From positions 1 through 64,000 of the forward strand of contig NZ_BMEQ01000003.1 of NCBI RefSeq assembly GCF_014636775.1: a DNA stretch of 64,000 nucleotides. The letters are read 5' to 3'. Position numbers and translations under genes: made by a program. This stretch comes from Kocuria dechangensis (GTDB taxonomy: Bacteria; Actinomycetota; Actinomycetes; Actinomycetales; Micrococcaceae). The stretch's first letter is position 1. Each line of letters begins with the position of its first letter. A model generated the notes under the pieces. The model saw only the letters and a list, made by a program, of their open reading frames with translations, did no database searches and was not told the origin of the DNA. Positions 27,288 through 35,710 of the stretch are shown here, one piece after another.

Positions 27288-29291
27288 ATGGCTTCACTGA
27301 TCGAGGACTACGCCCTGCTCTCGAACATGCGCACGGGTCCGCTCGTCTCCCGCACCGGGTCGATCGACTGGCTGTGCGCGCCCCGCTACGACTCGCCCTC
27401 GGTCTTCGGCGCCCTGCTCGGGGAGGCCGACCACGGCCGGTGGCTGCTCGCCCCGGCGTGCGCCGTGCAGGCGGAGGGCGGTGCCGACGCGTCCCCCGAC
27501 GAGGACGGCGGGGCGCAGGTCGCCGAGCGCTTCTACGTGGAGAACACCTTCGTCCTCCAGACCGTGTGGGTCACCGACTCCGGCTCCGTGCGCGTCACCG
27601 ACTTCCTGCCCCTCACCTCCCGCACGGACGTGGTGCGCCGCGTCGAGGGGCTCACCGGTGAGGTGGAGATGTACCAGGAGCTGCGGATCCGCTTCGGCTA
27701 CGGCGCCGTGGTGCCCTGGGTCAGCCGCTTCGAGGGCGAGCTGGATCCCGAGGGCGAGGAGTCCGCGCCGCCCATGCTGGTGGCCATGGCCGGGCCGGAC
27801 GCCGTCGTGCTCCGCGGCGAGCCCCTGCCCGAGGCCGCGGACGACGACGACGAGCGCCGCCACCGCGGGACCTTCAGCGTCTCCGCCGGCCAGGCGCGGG
27901 ACTTCGTCCTGACGCACTTCCCCTCGCACCGGACGCCGCCCGCGCCGATCGACGTCAACGAGCAGCTCAACCGCACCATCGAGCTGTGGCAGGAGTGGTC
28001 CGGGCTGTACTCCCCGGCGGAGGGCGCGGCGGGGGAGCGGGTGCACATCGTGCCCGTGCGCGGGCACGCGGTGGCGAAGCGCTCCGACATCGTGCGGCGC
28101 TCGCTGCTCGTGGTGCGGGCGCTGATGCACCAGGAGACCGGCGGCCTCGTGGCGGCCCCGACCACCTCCCTGCCGGACGTGGTCGGCGGGGAGCGCAACT
28201 GGGACCACCGCTTCTCGTGGCTGCGCGACGCCGCCATGGGCCTGGAGGTGATGCTCGACCACGGCCACGACCGCGAGGCCGCCCAGCTGCGCAACTGGCT
28301 GCTCCGCGCCGTGGCCGGGGACCCGCACGACCTGCAGAACCTCTACGGGGTCTCCGGGGAGCGGCGCGGGCGCGAGCACCAGCTGGACCTGCCCGGCTAC
28401 GAGCGCTCCCGCCCCGTCCGCGAGGGCAACGGCGCCGCGGGCCAGCACCAGACCGACGCCGTGGGCCACGTCATGGTCGTGTTCGAGAAGCTGCGCCGCC
28501 GCGGCGCCGTCGAGGACCACCTCTCCTGGCCCCTCCAGCAGGCGATGCTGCGCTCCGTCGTCGACAACTACGAGGTCCAGGACCAGGGCCTGTGGGAGAT
28601 GCGCGGGGAGCGGCAGTACTACACGCACTCCCGCGTGCTCATGTGGGCGGCCCTGCAGTCCGGCGTCGACGCCGTGCGCGTGCACGGGCTGCCCGGGGAC
28701 GCGCCCCTGTGGGAGCAGCTGCGGGACGCGCTCGCCGAGGAGATCTGGACCTCCGGCTACGACCCCGAGGCGGGCTCCTTCGTCCAGTACTACGGGTCGA
28801 AGGCCGTGGACGCGTCCCTCCTGCAGCTGCCGCAGGTCGGCTTCGTGGCCTACGACGACGAGCGGATGCTGGGCACCGTCCGGCGGATCGAGGAGGAGCT
28901 GCGCCACCCCTGCGGGCTGATCCACCGCTACCGCAACGTGCTGGGCCCCGTCGACCCGGAGGACCCGGACGCATACGCCGGGGTGATCGGGGCGGACGGG
29001 TTCGTGGGCCAGGACCACCCCCACCTCGGCGCGTCCCTGTGGCTGGCCGCCCAGTACGCCCGGTCCGGGCGGGTGGACAGCGCCGAGAAGCTCGTGGACC
29101 TGGTGCTGTCCAAGGCCAACGACCTCGGGCTGCTGTCCACCGAGTACTCGCCCGAGGAGCGCCGGATGACCGGCAACTTCCCGCAGGCCTTCGCCCACCT
29201 CGCCCTCGTCCAGGCCCTGGACGCGCTCGACGCCGCCCAGGGCCGGCGGACGGCCCCGGCGCCCGCCGGCGTCGCGGAGGGTGCCCGGTGA
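27288..29291 (+). CDS. Glycoside hydrolase family 15 protein (glucoamylase/trehalase-like)
   Basis: A 667-residue GH15 enzyme. The beta-sandwich N-domain begins IEDYALLSNMRTGPLVSRTG with GSIDWLCAPRYDSPSVF, and the (alpha/alpha)6 catalytic domain starts near residue 230. The signature GERNWDHRFSWLRDAAM (about residues 303-319) and the end LLSTEYSPEERRMTGNFPQ match the actinobacterial group that includes mycobacterial trehalases. It has no signal peptide, so it acts in the cytoplasm on a glucoside such as trehalose or a maltodextrin. The start ATG 27288 has no ribosome site; GAATCT lies 6 bases before it, suggesting a leaderless mRNA. The stop overlaps azlC. Confidence 0.86.
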   Translation: MASLIEDYALLSNMRTGPLVSRTGSIDWLCAPRYDSPSVFGALLGEADHGRWLLAPACAVQAEGGADASPDEDGGAQVAERFYVENTFVLQTVWVTDSGSVRVTDFLPLTSRTDVVRRVEGLTGEVEMYQELRIRFGYGAVVPWVSRFEGELDPEGEESAPPMLVAMAGPDAVVLRGEPLPEAADDDDERRHRGTFSVSAGQARDFVLTHFPSHRTPPAPIDVNEQLNRTIELWQEWSGLYSPAEGAAGERVHIVPVRGHAVAKRSDIVRRSLLVVRALMHQETGGLVAAPTTSLPDVVGGERNWDHRFSWLRDAAMGLEVMLDHGHDREAAQLRNWLLRAVAGDPHDLQNLYGVSGERRGREHQLDLPGYERSRPVREGNGAAGQHQTDAVGHVMVVFEKLRRRGAVEDHLSWPLQQAMLRSVVDNYEVQDQGLWEMRGERQYYTHSRVLMWAALQSGVDAVRVHGLPGDAPLWEQLRDALAEEIWTSGYDPEAGSFVQYYGSKAVDASLLQLPQVGFVAYDDERMLGTVRRIEEELRHPCGLIHRYRNVLGPVDPEDPDAYAGVIGADGFVGQDHPHLGASLWLAAQYARSGRVDSAEKLVDLVLSKANDLGLLSTEYSPEERRMTGNFPQAFAHLALVQALDALDAAQGRRTAPAPAGVAEGAR

Positions 29292-30016
29292 GCCATGCCG
29301 TCCCCCGGCCCCTGCGGTCCTCGCCGGGGGTGCGGATCGGGGTGTCCGTGGCCCTGGCCACCGGCCTCTACGGCATCTCCTTCGGCGCCCTGTCCGTCGC
29401 GGCGGGCCTCACGTTCTGGCAGACCGTGGCCCTGTCCGCGCTGATGTTCACGGGCGGGTCCCAGTTCGCGTTCGTCGGCGTGGTCTCCGGCGGCGGGGCC
29501 GGGGCCTCCGCCCTCGGCGCGGCCACCCTGGTGGGGCTGCGCAACGCCGTGTACGGGATGAACATGAACGCCCTGGTCCGTCCCCGCGGGTGGCGCCGGC
29601 TCCTCGCCGCCCACGTGACCATCGACGAGTCCAACGCGACCGCCTCCTCGCAGACCGACCCGCTCGAGGAGAGGCGCGGCTTCTGGGCCGCGGGGCTGGG
29701 CGTGTGGGTGCTGTGGAACTCGTTCACGGTCCTCGGCGCGCTGCTCGGCAACGCGCTGGGGGACCCCGGCCGGTGGGGGCTCGACGGCGCCGCCGTCGCC
29801 GCCTTCCTGGGCCTGCTGTGGCCGCGGCTCAGCGGGCGGGAGCCGGTGGCGGTCGCGGCCGTCTGCGCGCTCGTGACGGCGCTGGCCATCCCGGTGCTGC
29901 CCGCCGGCGTCCCGATCGTCGTGGCCGCCGTGGTGGCCGCCCTGATGGGCCGGTCCCGGCGGGACGGCGGCCGCGACAGGGTCGCGTCCGGCGGCGGGAC
30001 GGAGGCCGCGGCATGA
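29288..30016 (+). CDS. azlC: Branched-chain amino acid exporter, large subunit
   Basis: A 242-residue AzlC-family membrane protein. The family motifs include GISFGALSVAAGLTFWQT, MFTGGSQFAFVGV and LRNAVYGMNMNAL. With AzlD it exports branched-chain amino acids or analogues. The start is GTG 29288, overlapping the GH15 stop (GTGA), and its own stop overlaps azlD (ATGA). The chain of three overlapping genes shows one operon, an unusual mix of sugar hydrolase and amino acid exporter. Confidence 0.88.
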   Translation: MSHAVPRPLRSSPGVRIGVSVALATGLYGISFGALSVAAGLTFWQTVALSALMFTGGSQFAFVGVVSGGGAGASALGAATLVGLRNAVYGMNMNALVRPRGWRRLLAAHVTIDESNATASSQTDPLEERRGFWAAGLGVWVLWNSFTVLGALLGNALGDPGRWGLDGAAVAAFLGLLWPRLSGREPVAVAAVCALVTALAIPVLPAGVPIVVAAVVAALMGRSRRDGGRDRVASGGGTEAAA

Positions 30017-30324
30017 CGATGTGGTCCTGGGTGCTGGCCGCGTGCGCGCTCGCCTACGCCCTCAAGCTCGTCGGCTACCTCGTCCCGGGCCGGTGGCTGG
30101 ACGACCCCCGGGTGGGGCGGATGGCCGGGACGGTGACCGTGGGCCTGCTGGCGGCGCTGGTCGTGATGAACGCCTTCGGCTCCGGGCAGGCGCTGGCGGT
30201 GGACGCCCGCCTGGGGGCCCTGCTCGTCGCGGCCGTGGCCCTGTGGCTGCGGGCCCCGTTCCTGCTCGTCGTGGTCCTGGGCGCGGTCGCCGCGGGTCTC
30301 CTCAGGCTGCTCGGCGTGCCCTGA
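30013..30324 (+). CDS. azlD: Branched-chain amino acid exporter, small subunit
   Basis: A 103-residue AzlD-family membrane protein with about four hydrophobic helices, starting MTMWSWVLAACALAYALK. The ATG overlaps the azlC stop. It is the expected partner of AzlC, and family order and size are standard. The stop lies inside a hairpin arm shared with the convergent LuxR gene. Confidence 0.87.
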   Translation: MTMWSWVLAACALAYALKLVGYLVPGRWLDDPRVGRMAGTVTVGLLAALVVMNAFGSGQALAVDARLGALLVAAVALWLRAPFLLVVVLGAVAAGLLRLLGVP

Positions 30325-30359
30325 GCCGGGGACGCGCGAGCCGGTGGCGCCGGCTCAGG
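30320..30359. terminator. Hairpin between convergent azlD and luxR-type genes
   Basis: CCTGAGCCGG at 30320-30329 pairs perfectly with 30350-30359 across 20 bases. The stop codons of both genes lie within the two arms. Confidence 0.4.
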
Positions 30360-31005
30360 CCAGGGGCAGGACGGGCGGGATGATCCCGTCCTCGACCGCC
30401 CGCTTGTAGAGCTCGAGCTTGGTCCGGGCGGGGCGCTCCACCAGTGCGTACTTCCGGCGGATCCGCTTGAGGTGCTCCTCCACCGTGGACTCGGCGATGT
30501 GCAGCTCGGCCGCCACCTCCTGCTCCTGCATCCCGTCCACGTAGAGGCCGAGGACCTCCCGCTCGCGGCGGGAGAGCTTCGCGGGGGCCCGGCTGGGCAG
30601 ATCCGCCAGCGCCACCTGGATCCGGTCGCTGAGGAAGTGGCCGAGCTGCCTGGTCAGCCGCAGGGTGCGGAAGACCGTCCTGAGCGACTCGCACTTGCAC
30701 ACGGCGCCGGAGGCTCCGAAGGCGAGCGCGGAGCGCACCCGGAGGACCTCGGCCGGTGCGGTCAGCATGACCACCGTGTGCTCGTGGGCCACCAGGTCGG
30801 CGACGTTCTGCGCGAGGGTCCGGCCGTCCTCGGTGCGCATGCTCAGCAGCACCACGGTCGGCTCGGTCCCGCCCTGGGCGAGGAACTGCGGGACGGTGGT
30901 GGCCACCGTCCCGATCCGCACGCCGTGCTCGGGGTGGTCCATGGCCTCGCGCTGCATCGCGATGCGTGTCATGGGCTGGGGGCTGATGACGGCGGCGTTC
31001 AACAT
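30355..31005 (-). CDS. LuxR-family regulator with degenerate receiver domain
   Basis: A 216-residue NarL/LuxR-type protein. The C-terminal helix-turn-helix (about residues 147-205) is intact: KLSRREREVLGLYVDGMQ, then VAAELHIAESTVEEHLKRI. The N-terminal receiver-like domain is atypical: where response regulators have the phosphorylated Asp after strand 3 it reads VVLLSMRTEDG, and the acidic pair after strand 1 is missing (AVISPQPMTR). So phosphorylation is unlikely and no histidine kinase is nearby. The ATG at 31005 follows AGGAG; the frame is open to 31362 without support. Targets are unknown; the divergent polysaccharide gene is a candidate. Confidence 0.78.
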   Translation of the reverse strand: MLNAAVISPQPMTRIAMQREAMDHPEHGVRIGTVATTVPQFLAQGGTEPTVVLLSMRTEDGRTLAQNVADLVAHEHTVVMLTAPAEVLRVRSALAFGASGAVCKCESLRTVFRTLRLTRQLGHFLSDRIQVALADLPSRAPAKLSRREREVLGLYVDGMQEQEVAAELHIAESTVEEHLKRIRRKYALVERPARTKLELYKRAVEDGIIPPVLPLA

Positions 31006-31400
31006 GCTGGGACTCCTGGGTTCTTCCCGTCGGTGAGCTCGGCGGGTCCTCCGGGGCCGGTGGATCGCCCGGCCGGTTCCGGCGGTCGGGGTCCGGCGAC
31101 GGCGGCCGGATCCCTCCGGTCCATCGTATGCCGTTCGCGGTATGCGAGGGTGGCCGGGGGGAGGCCGACACGTCGCCCGGGTCCCCGGGCGGGTCCGCCG
31201 GCGGAGATGGTGCGCTGTGTGGTTCCAGGTTCCCGGACGGCCTCGCGCGCGGGCAAGCGAATTCTGTGCGAACCTCCAACTCCGCACACGGCTCCCCGGC
31301 CCACCTGACACGATGCCTGCGGCGACCGGCGGGCAGGAGGCGTCCGGGGGAGTCTGGAACAATGGGCACGCCCACCGTCCGGAGCAGAAAGCGGTCCAGC
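31006..31400. promoter_or_regulatory. 395-base divergent promoter region
   Basis: No gene is seen here. It holds a direct repeat GTATGC at 31126-31131 and 31140-31145, and an inverted repeat TGTGCG-N12-CGCACA at 31265-31288. AACAAT at 31357-31362 may be the -10 for the rightward gene. These are candidate sites for the divergent LuxR-type regulator; none is proven. Confidence 0.35.
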
Positions 31401-33740
31401 ATGCGCGTAGCGGTTCTCAACGACATCGGCCAGCCGGTCTATCACGTCGGGGACGAGGCGATGGCGCACGCCGCGGTCGCGCAGCTGCGGCAGCGGGGGG
31501 TCGAGGACGTCCTGCTCCTCACCCGGGACGAGGCGCACACGCGGGCACGGTTCGGCGAGGGGGTCTCGACGGCACGGGCGCCGGAGTTCCCCTGGGCGCC
31601 GGAGGACCGCGAGCGCTACCTGCGGGAGATCAAGGCCGTGGTCGCCGGGGACGCCGGGGCGCTGCCCGAGGACGACCAGGCTCACGCCCTGATCGAGACC
31701 CTGCGCACGGTGGACGCGCTGCTCGTGGCCGGCGGCGGGAACCTGAACTCCGCCTACGGGTGGCTCCTGCACGAGCGGGCCGCCGTGGTCCACATCGCCT
31801 CCGCGCTCGGCAAGCCCGTGGTGGTCAGCGGGCAGACGCTGGGCCCGGAGCTGTCGGAGGCCGACGCGGCGACGCTGCGGGACCTGCTGGACGCCGCCGC
31901 CCTGGTCGGGCTGCGGGAGTCGCGGTCCCTGGCCCTCGCCCGCCGGCTGAGCCCGGGGCACCCCGCGCTCCACGGGTGCTACGACGACGCCACGTTCCTC
32001 GCGGACGACGCGGGGGGCGCCGCGCCCGCCGCCGGCGACGCCGGGCGTCCGGCGGGGGACGGCTCCGGGGGGGGCCCCCGGATCGTCGCGACCTTCGCGC
32101 CGGGCAACGGTCCCTTCGGGCCGGAGGAGGCGGCCCCCGTCCACGCCGCGCTGCTGGACGCCCTCGTGCACCGCACCGGAGGCACCGTCACGTTCCTGCC
32201 GCACATGGCCGAGCCGGGGCGGCACGACGGGGACGAGGCGTTCCACGCCCGGGTCGCCGCGCTCATGGTCGCGGAGGCCGAGCTGCGGGAGATCGACGAC
32301 GCGCGACGCACGGCCGAGCTGACCGCGGCGGCCGACTACGTCGTCACGTCCCGGTACCACCCCGCCGTGTTCGGGCTGGCGGGCGGGGCCACCGTGCTGC
32401 CGGTCGCCGTCGACACATATTCCGAAACGCGCATACAAGGGGTGCTCGACAACTGGGGCCTGGCGGAGCAGGCCGTGCCGCTCGCCGCGCTCCTGACCCC
32501 CGGGGACGCGGCCTGGGACACCCGCGCCGCGGTGCAGCAGTGGGCCACGGAGGCCGTCGAGCGGCACGAGGCCGTGCGGAGCGCCCTCGCGGAGGCGGCC
32601 CCGCACGTGCGCGCCGGGTTCGCGCAGTGGTGGGACGCCGTCGTGGCCGCCCTCGGCGGGGACCGGCCCGCCGGCCTGCCCGAGGCCGTGCACGCCGATC
32701 CCCGCGGGGTGGCCCCCGAGTTCCCGGCCGCGCTGCGCCGGCGGTACACGGCGCCCCGGGTGCCCGCCGAGCGGCGGACCGTGGCGGTCGTGATGCGCAC
32801 CAAGGACCGCCCGGTCCTGCTCCGTCGCGCCCTCGACGACGTCCTGGCGCAGACGTTCGCCGACTGGCGGCTCGTGGTGGTCAACGACGGCGGGGCGCCC
32901 GGGCCCGTGGACGAGCTGGTCGCCCGGCGGGAGGACGCCCTCGCGGGGCGCGTCACGGTGCTCCACCACCGCCGTTCCGTGGGGATGGAGGCCGCCACCA
33001 ACCGGGGCCTGCGTGCGGCGGAGTCCGAGTTCGTGGCCGTCCACGACGACGACGACCAGTGGCACCCCACCTTCCTGCAGCGCACCGTGGCCCACCTCGA
33101 GGACCCCCGCACCACCGACGACGGGGTGATGGTGCGCACGGAGATCGTCTACGAGCGGGTCGAGGGGGACGTGGTCCGGGAGGAGGGGCGGGAGTTGTTC
33201 TGGGCCGACCTCCACGAGATCACCCTGACTGACCTGCTGAAGATCAACCGGGCCGTCCCGATCTCCTTCCTCTACCGCCGCGCCGTGCACGGGGTCCTCG
33301 GCGACTACGACGAGTCGCTGCCGGTCGTGGGGGACTGGGAGTTCCACCTGCGGTTCCTGCAGACCTTCACCGTCGGCTTCCTCGACGGCCGGCCGCTGGC
33401 GTTCTGGAACCAGCGACCCGGGCAGGCGGGACCGCTGGGCAACTCGGTCACCGACCTCACCGACGCCCACCGCCGGTACGACCTCCTGGTGCGCGAGCGC
33501 CACCTCAAGCAGTGGACGGCGGAGAACGGCATCGGGCTGCCGCTGTACCTGACCAAGGCCCTGGAGCGCGAGGCGCAGGACCTGCACCACCGCCTGGACC
33601 GCTCCGAGGAGCTCGCGCGGGAGCTCGTCGACCTGGTGCGCCTGCAGAACGAGCGGATCGCCGTGCTCGAGAACGTGGTCGCGGACAACAGCTTCTTCGG
33701 CTACCTCAAGCGCACCTGGCGGAGGCTCCTCGGCCGCTGA
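31401..33740 (+). CDS. Polysaccharide pyruvyltransferase fused to family 2 glycosyltransferase
   Basis: A 779-residue two-enzyme protein. Residues ~1-400 are a polysaccharide pyruvyl transferase (WcaK/CsaB type): VLNDIGQPVYHVGDEAM at the start, LLVAGGGNLNSAYGW, VVSGQTLGPELSEADA, and TSRYHPAVFGLAGG near 320. Residues ~450-720 are a GT2 glycosyltransferase: AVVMRTKDRPVLLRRALDDV, VVNDGGAPGPVDELV, the DXD-type VHDDDDQWHP. The C-terminus is a coiled-coil-like segment. It probably adds sugars and ketal-pyruvate to a wall polymer. The start is ATG 31401 behind GGAGCAGAAAG; ATG 31362 is possible. The next gene encodes an SLH-like protein, and SLH domains bind pyruvylated polymers. Confidence 0.83.
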   Translation: MRVAVLNDIGQPVYHVGDEAMAHAAVAQLRQRGVEDVLLLTRDEAHTRARFGEGVSTARAPEFPWAPEDRERYLREIKAVVAGDAGALPEDDQAHALIETLRTVDALLVAGGGNLNSAYGWLLHERAAVVHIASALGKPVVVSGQTLGPELSEADAATLRDLLDAAALVGLRESRSLALARRLSPGHPALHGCYDDATFLADDAGGAAPAAGDAGRPAGDGSGGGPRIVATFAPGNGPFGPEEAAPVHAALLDALVHRTGGTVTFLPHMAEPGRHDGDEAFHARVAALMVAEAELREIDDARRTAELTAAADYVVTSRYHPAVFGLAGGATVLPVAVDTYSETRIQGVLDNWGLAEQAVPLAALLTPGDAAWDTRAAVQQWATEAVERHEAVRSALAEAAPHVRAGFAQWWDAVVAALGGDRPAGLPEAVHADPRGVAPEFPAALRRRYTAPRVPAERRTVAVVMRTKDRPVLLRRALDDVLAQTFADWRLVVVNDGGAPGPVDELVARREDALAGRVTVLHHRRSVGMEAATNRGLRAAESEFVAVHDDDDQWHPTFLQRTVAHLEDPRTTDDGVMVRTEIVYERVEGDVVREEGRELFWADLHEITLTDLLKINRAVPISFLYRRAVHGVLGDYDESLPVVGDWEFHLRFLQTFTVGFLDGRPLAFWNQRPGQAGPLGNSVTDLTDAHRRYDLLVRERHLKQWTAENGIGLPLYLTKALEREAQDLHHRLDRSEELARELVDLVRLQNERIAVLENVVADNSFFGYLKRTWRRLLGR

Positions 33741-33955
33741 TCCCGGATAGCAGGTCGGCGGACGGGCCTCCACTTCGTGACGGACCGGCGCTGTCCCCAC
33801 ATGTGCGGGTTCACAAACGCATCGTTCTGGATTGAACTGTTCACGAACGCAAAAGGCGTTTGCATCAGCATCGCCATGGGGAACCGGCAGGCGGTGGGCA
33901 GAGCGGATCGGGCGATCCGCGCGCGCCGGTATCAGCAGCGAATCGGGGGAGTCGC
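33741..33955 (+). promoter_or_regulatory. AT-rich promoter region of the SLH gene with repeated GTTCACRAAC sites
   Basis: This 215-base gap contains GTTCACAAACGCA at 33809-33821 and GTTCACGAACGCA at 33839-33851, 30 bases apart. Each has a GTTC-N2-GAAC-like core, and the second is a perfect palindrome. AACGC-AAAAG-GCGTT follows at 33846-33860. It is a likely regulator-binding region; the binder is unknown. Confidence 0.45.
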
Positions 33956-35503
33956 ATGTATCAGCAGGGAAGAAAGACGTCCGGGGCCGTCAGGATCGCC
34001 ACGGGAGCGGTCGCGGTCACCATGCTGGCGGGGTTCGTCCCCGCCGTCGCGGCGCCCCAGGCGCCCGCGGCGGTGCCGCAGTCGATGGTCTCCATCGCGC
34101 GTGCCGTGCAGCTCAGCGACATCGCGGGCAACCCCTACCAGGTCCAGATCCAGTGGCTCGCCGACAGGGGCATCACCACCGGCTGGCCGGACGGCACTTT
34201 CCGCCCGTACCAGCCCATCAACCGTGACGCCATGGCCGCGTTCCTGTACCGGATGAACGGCTCGCCCGCCTACGATGCGCCGGCCCAGTCCCGGTTCAAG
34301 GACGTCCGCCCGGGCCAGCAGTTCTACAAGGAGATCCACTGGCTCGCCGAGAAGGGCATCACCACCGGCTGGCCGGACGGCACCTTCCGCCCTGTGCAGC
34401 CCATCAACCGTGACGCGATCGCCGCGTTCATGTACCGCTACGCCGGCAAGCCCGCCTACACGGCGCCGGCCACGTCGGTGTTCACGGACATCCGCCCCGG
34501 TCAGGACTTCTACAAGGAGATCCACTGGCTGGAGTCCAAGGGGATCACCACCGGCTGGACCGAGTCGGACGCGACGCGCACCTACCGTGCGCTGCAGCCG
34601 CTCAACCGCGACGCGATGGCCGCGTTCCTCTACCGGTACGAGAACCCGGCGAACGGCACTCCGACGCCCCTGACGGCCCTGGTCCCCACAACCGAGAGCA
34701 CGGACTTCGTCTCCTGGGGGGACGCCGGCGTCAACGGGTCCACCTACGCGAACTCGGTCATGACCACCGCGCTCAACGACGACGACCCGCGCTCCATCTC
34801 GTACGACCTCGCGGCCAAGTACAACCGCTTCCAGGCCGTGCTGGGCGTCAGCGACATCAGCCTCAGCACCGAGGGCAGCTTCAAGTACGAGGTGTTCGGG
34901 GACGGCAGGCTGCTGGCAACCCAGCAGGTCGCCTTCGGCGCGACCGTGCCGGTGGACGTCCCCGTGACGGGCGTGAAGACGCTCGAGATCAAGGTGACCC
35001 GCCTGCTCGGCGGCGAGAGCAGCTCCGCGGGCGTCCTGGGCGACGTGCGCCTCGTCGTGGGCGTGCTCCCGCTGCCCACGGCGGCCGTCGAGGAGGCCCC
35101 GGCCGCGGGCTACCTCGCCGAGCTCGAGCGCGTCGTGGACGGCATGTTCCTCAACGGGGCCTACTCCATCAACGGCACCGCCTACCCGAACGCGATCACG
35201 CAGGCCATGACGGCGGAGAACTCCACCGCCACGGCGGAGTACAACCTGGGCCGGGACTACTCGACCCTCAGCGGCCGCCTGGGCCTGGACGACGAGCTCA
35301 CCACCGACACCTCGGCGCGCTACACCGTGAAGTTCATCGTGGACGGCGTGGAGAAGCTCAGTCGGGAGGTCGTGGCGGGCGCCGGCGCGGACTTCTCCGT
35401 GGACGTGAAGAACGGCCTCCGGCTCAAGATCGAGGTCACCCGCACGGGCGGCGGCACCGGGGACTCCGTGCTGGTGCTCGGGGACCCGCGCCTCACGCCC
35501 TGA
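33956..35503 (+). CDS. Secreted protein with three SLH-like repeats and two NPCBM-like domains
   Basis: A 515-residue secreted protein. A signal peptide (residues ~1-36, cleavage near AVAAPQAP) is followed by three SLH-like repeats at about 52-105, 114-165 and 175-232. Each has W-L-A/E-x-K/R-G-I-T-T-G-W and an INRDAMAAFLYR-type end in place of the canonical ITRAE. Two repeats of an NPCBM-like carbohydrate-binding domain follow (about 248-375 and 395-515), with WGDAGVNGSTYANSV and GAYSINGTAYPNAI at equivalent positions. It is probably a wall-bound lectin-like protein. ATG 33956 has GGGGGAG before it. The pyruvyltransferase gene lies just upstream. Confidence 0.82.
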   Translation: MYQQGRKTSGAVRIATGAVAVTMLAGFVPAVAAPQAPAAVPQSMVSIARAVQLSDIAGNPYQVQIQWLADRGITTGWPDGTFRPYQPINRDAMAAFLYRMNGSPAYDAPAQSRFKDVRPGQQFYKEIHWLAEKGITTGWPDGTFRPVQPINRDAIAAFMYRYAGKPAYTAPATSVFTDIRPGQDFYKEIHWLESKGITTGWTESDATRTYRALQPLNRDAMAAFLYRYENPANGTPTPLTALVPTTESTDFVSWGDAGVNGSTYANSVMTTALNDDDPRSISYDLAAKYNRFQAVLGVSDISLSTEGSFKYEVFGDGRLLATQQVAFGATVPVDVPVTGVKTLEIKVTRLLGGESSSAGVLGDVRLVVGVLPLPTAAVEEAPAAGYLAELERVVDGMFLNGAYSINGTAYPNAITQAMTAENSTATAEYNLGRDYSTLSGRLGLDDELTTDTSARYTVKFIVDGVEKLSREVVAGAGADFSVDVKNGLRLKIEVTRTGGGTGDSVLVLGDPRLTP

Positions 35504-35520
35504 CGGGCCGCGCGGCGCAG

Positions 35521-35557
35521 CGACGGAGGGCGGGGACCGGGTCCCCGCCCTCCGTCG
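35521..35557 (+). terminator. Terminator of the SLH gene
   Basis: A perfect 17-bp stem (35521-35537 with 35541-35557) with a 3-base loop lies 17 bases after the stop. Confidence 0.75.
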
Positions 35558-35710
35558 TCGTGCTCCCGTGCCCTCGTGCGCCCGCCCCCCGGGGGCCTAC
35601 CGATCGTCAGCACACTGTGAGATGCTTCACCTTCGTGCAGAGGGAGATCCTGGCTCAGCGCCGTCCCTCGGCCTGTCCGGCCGCAGCGCGTCGACACGAG
35701 GAGTGGGTCC

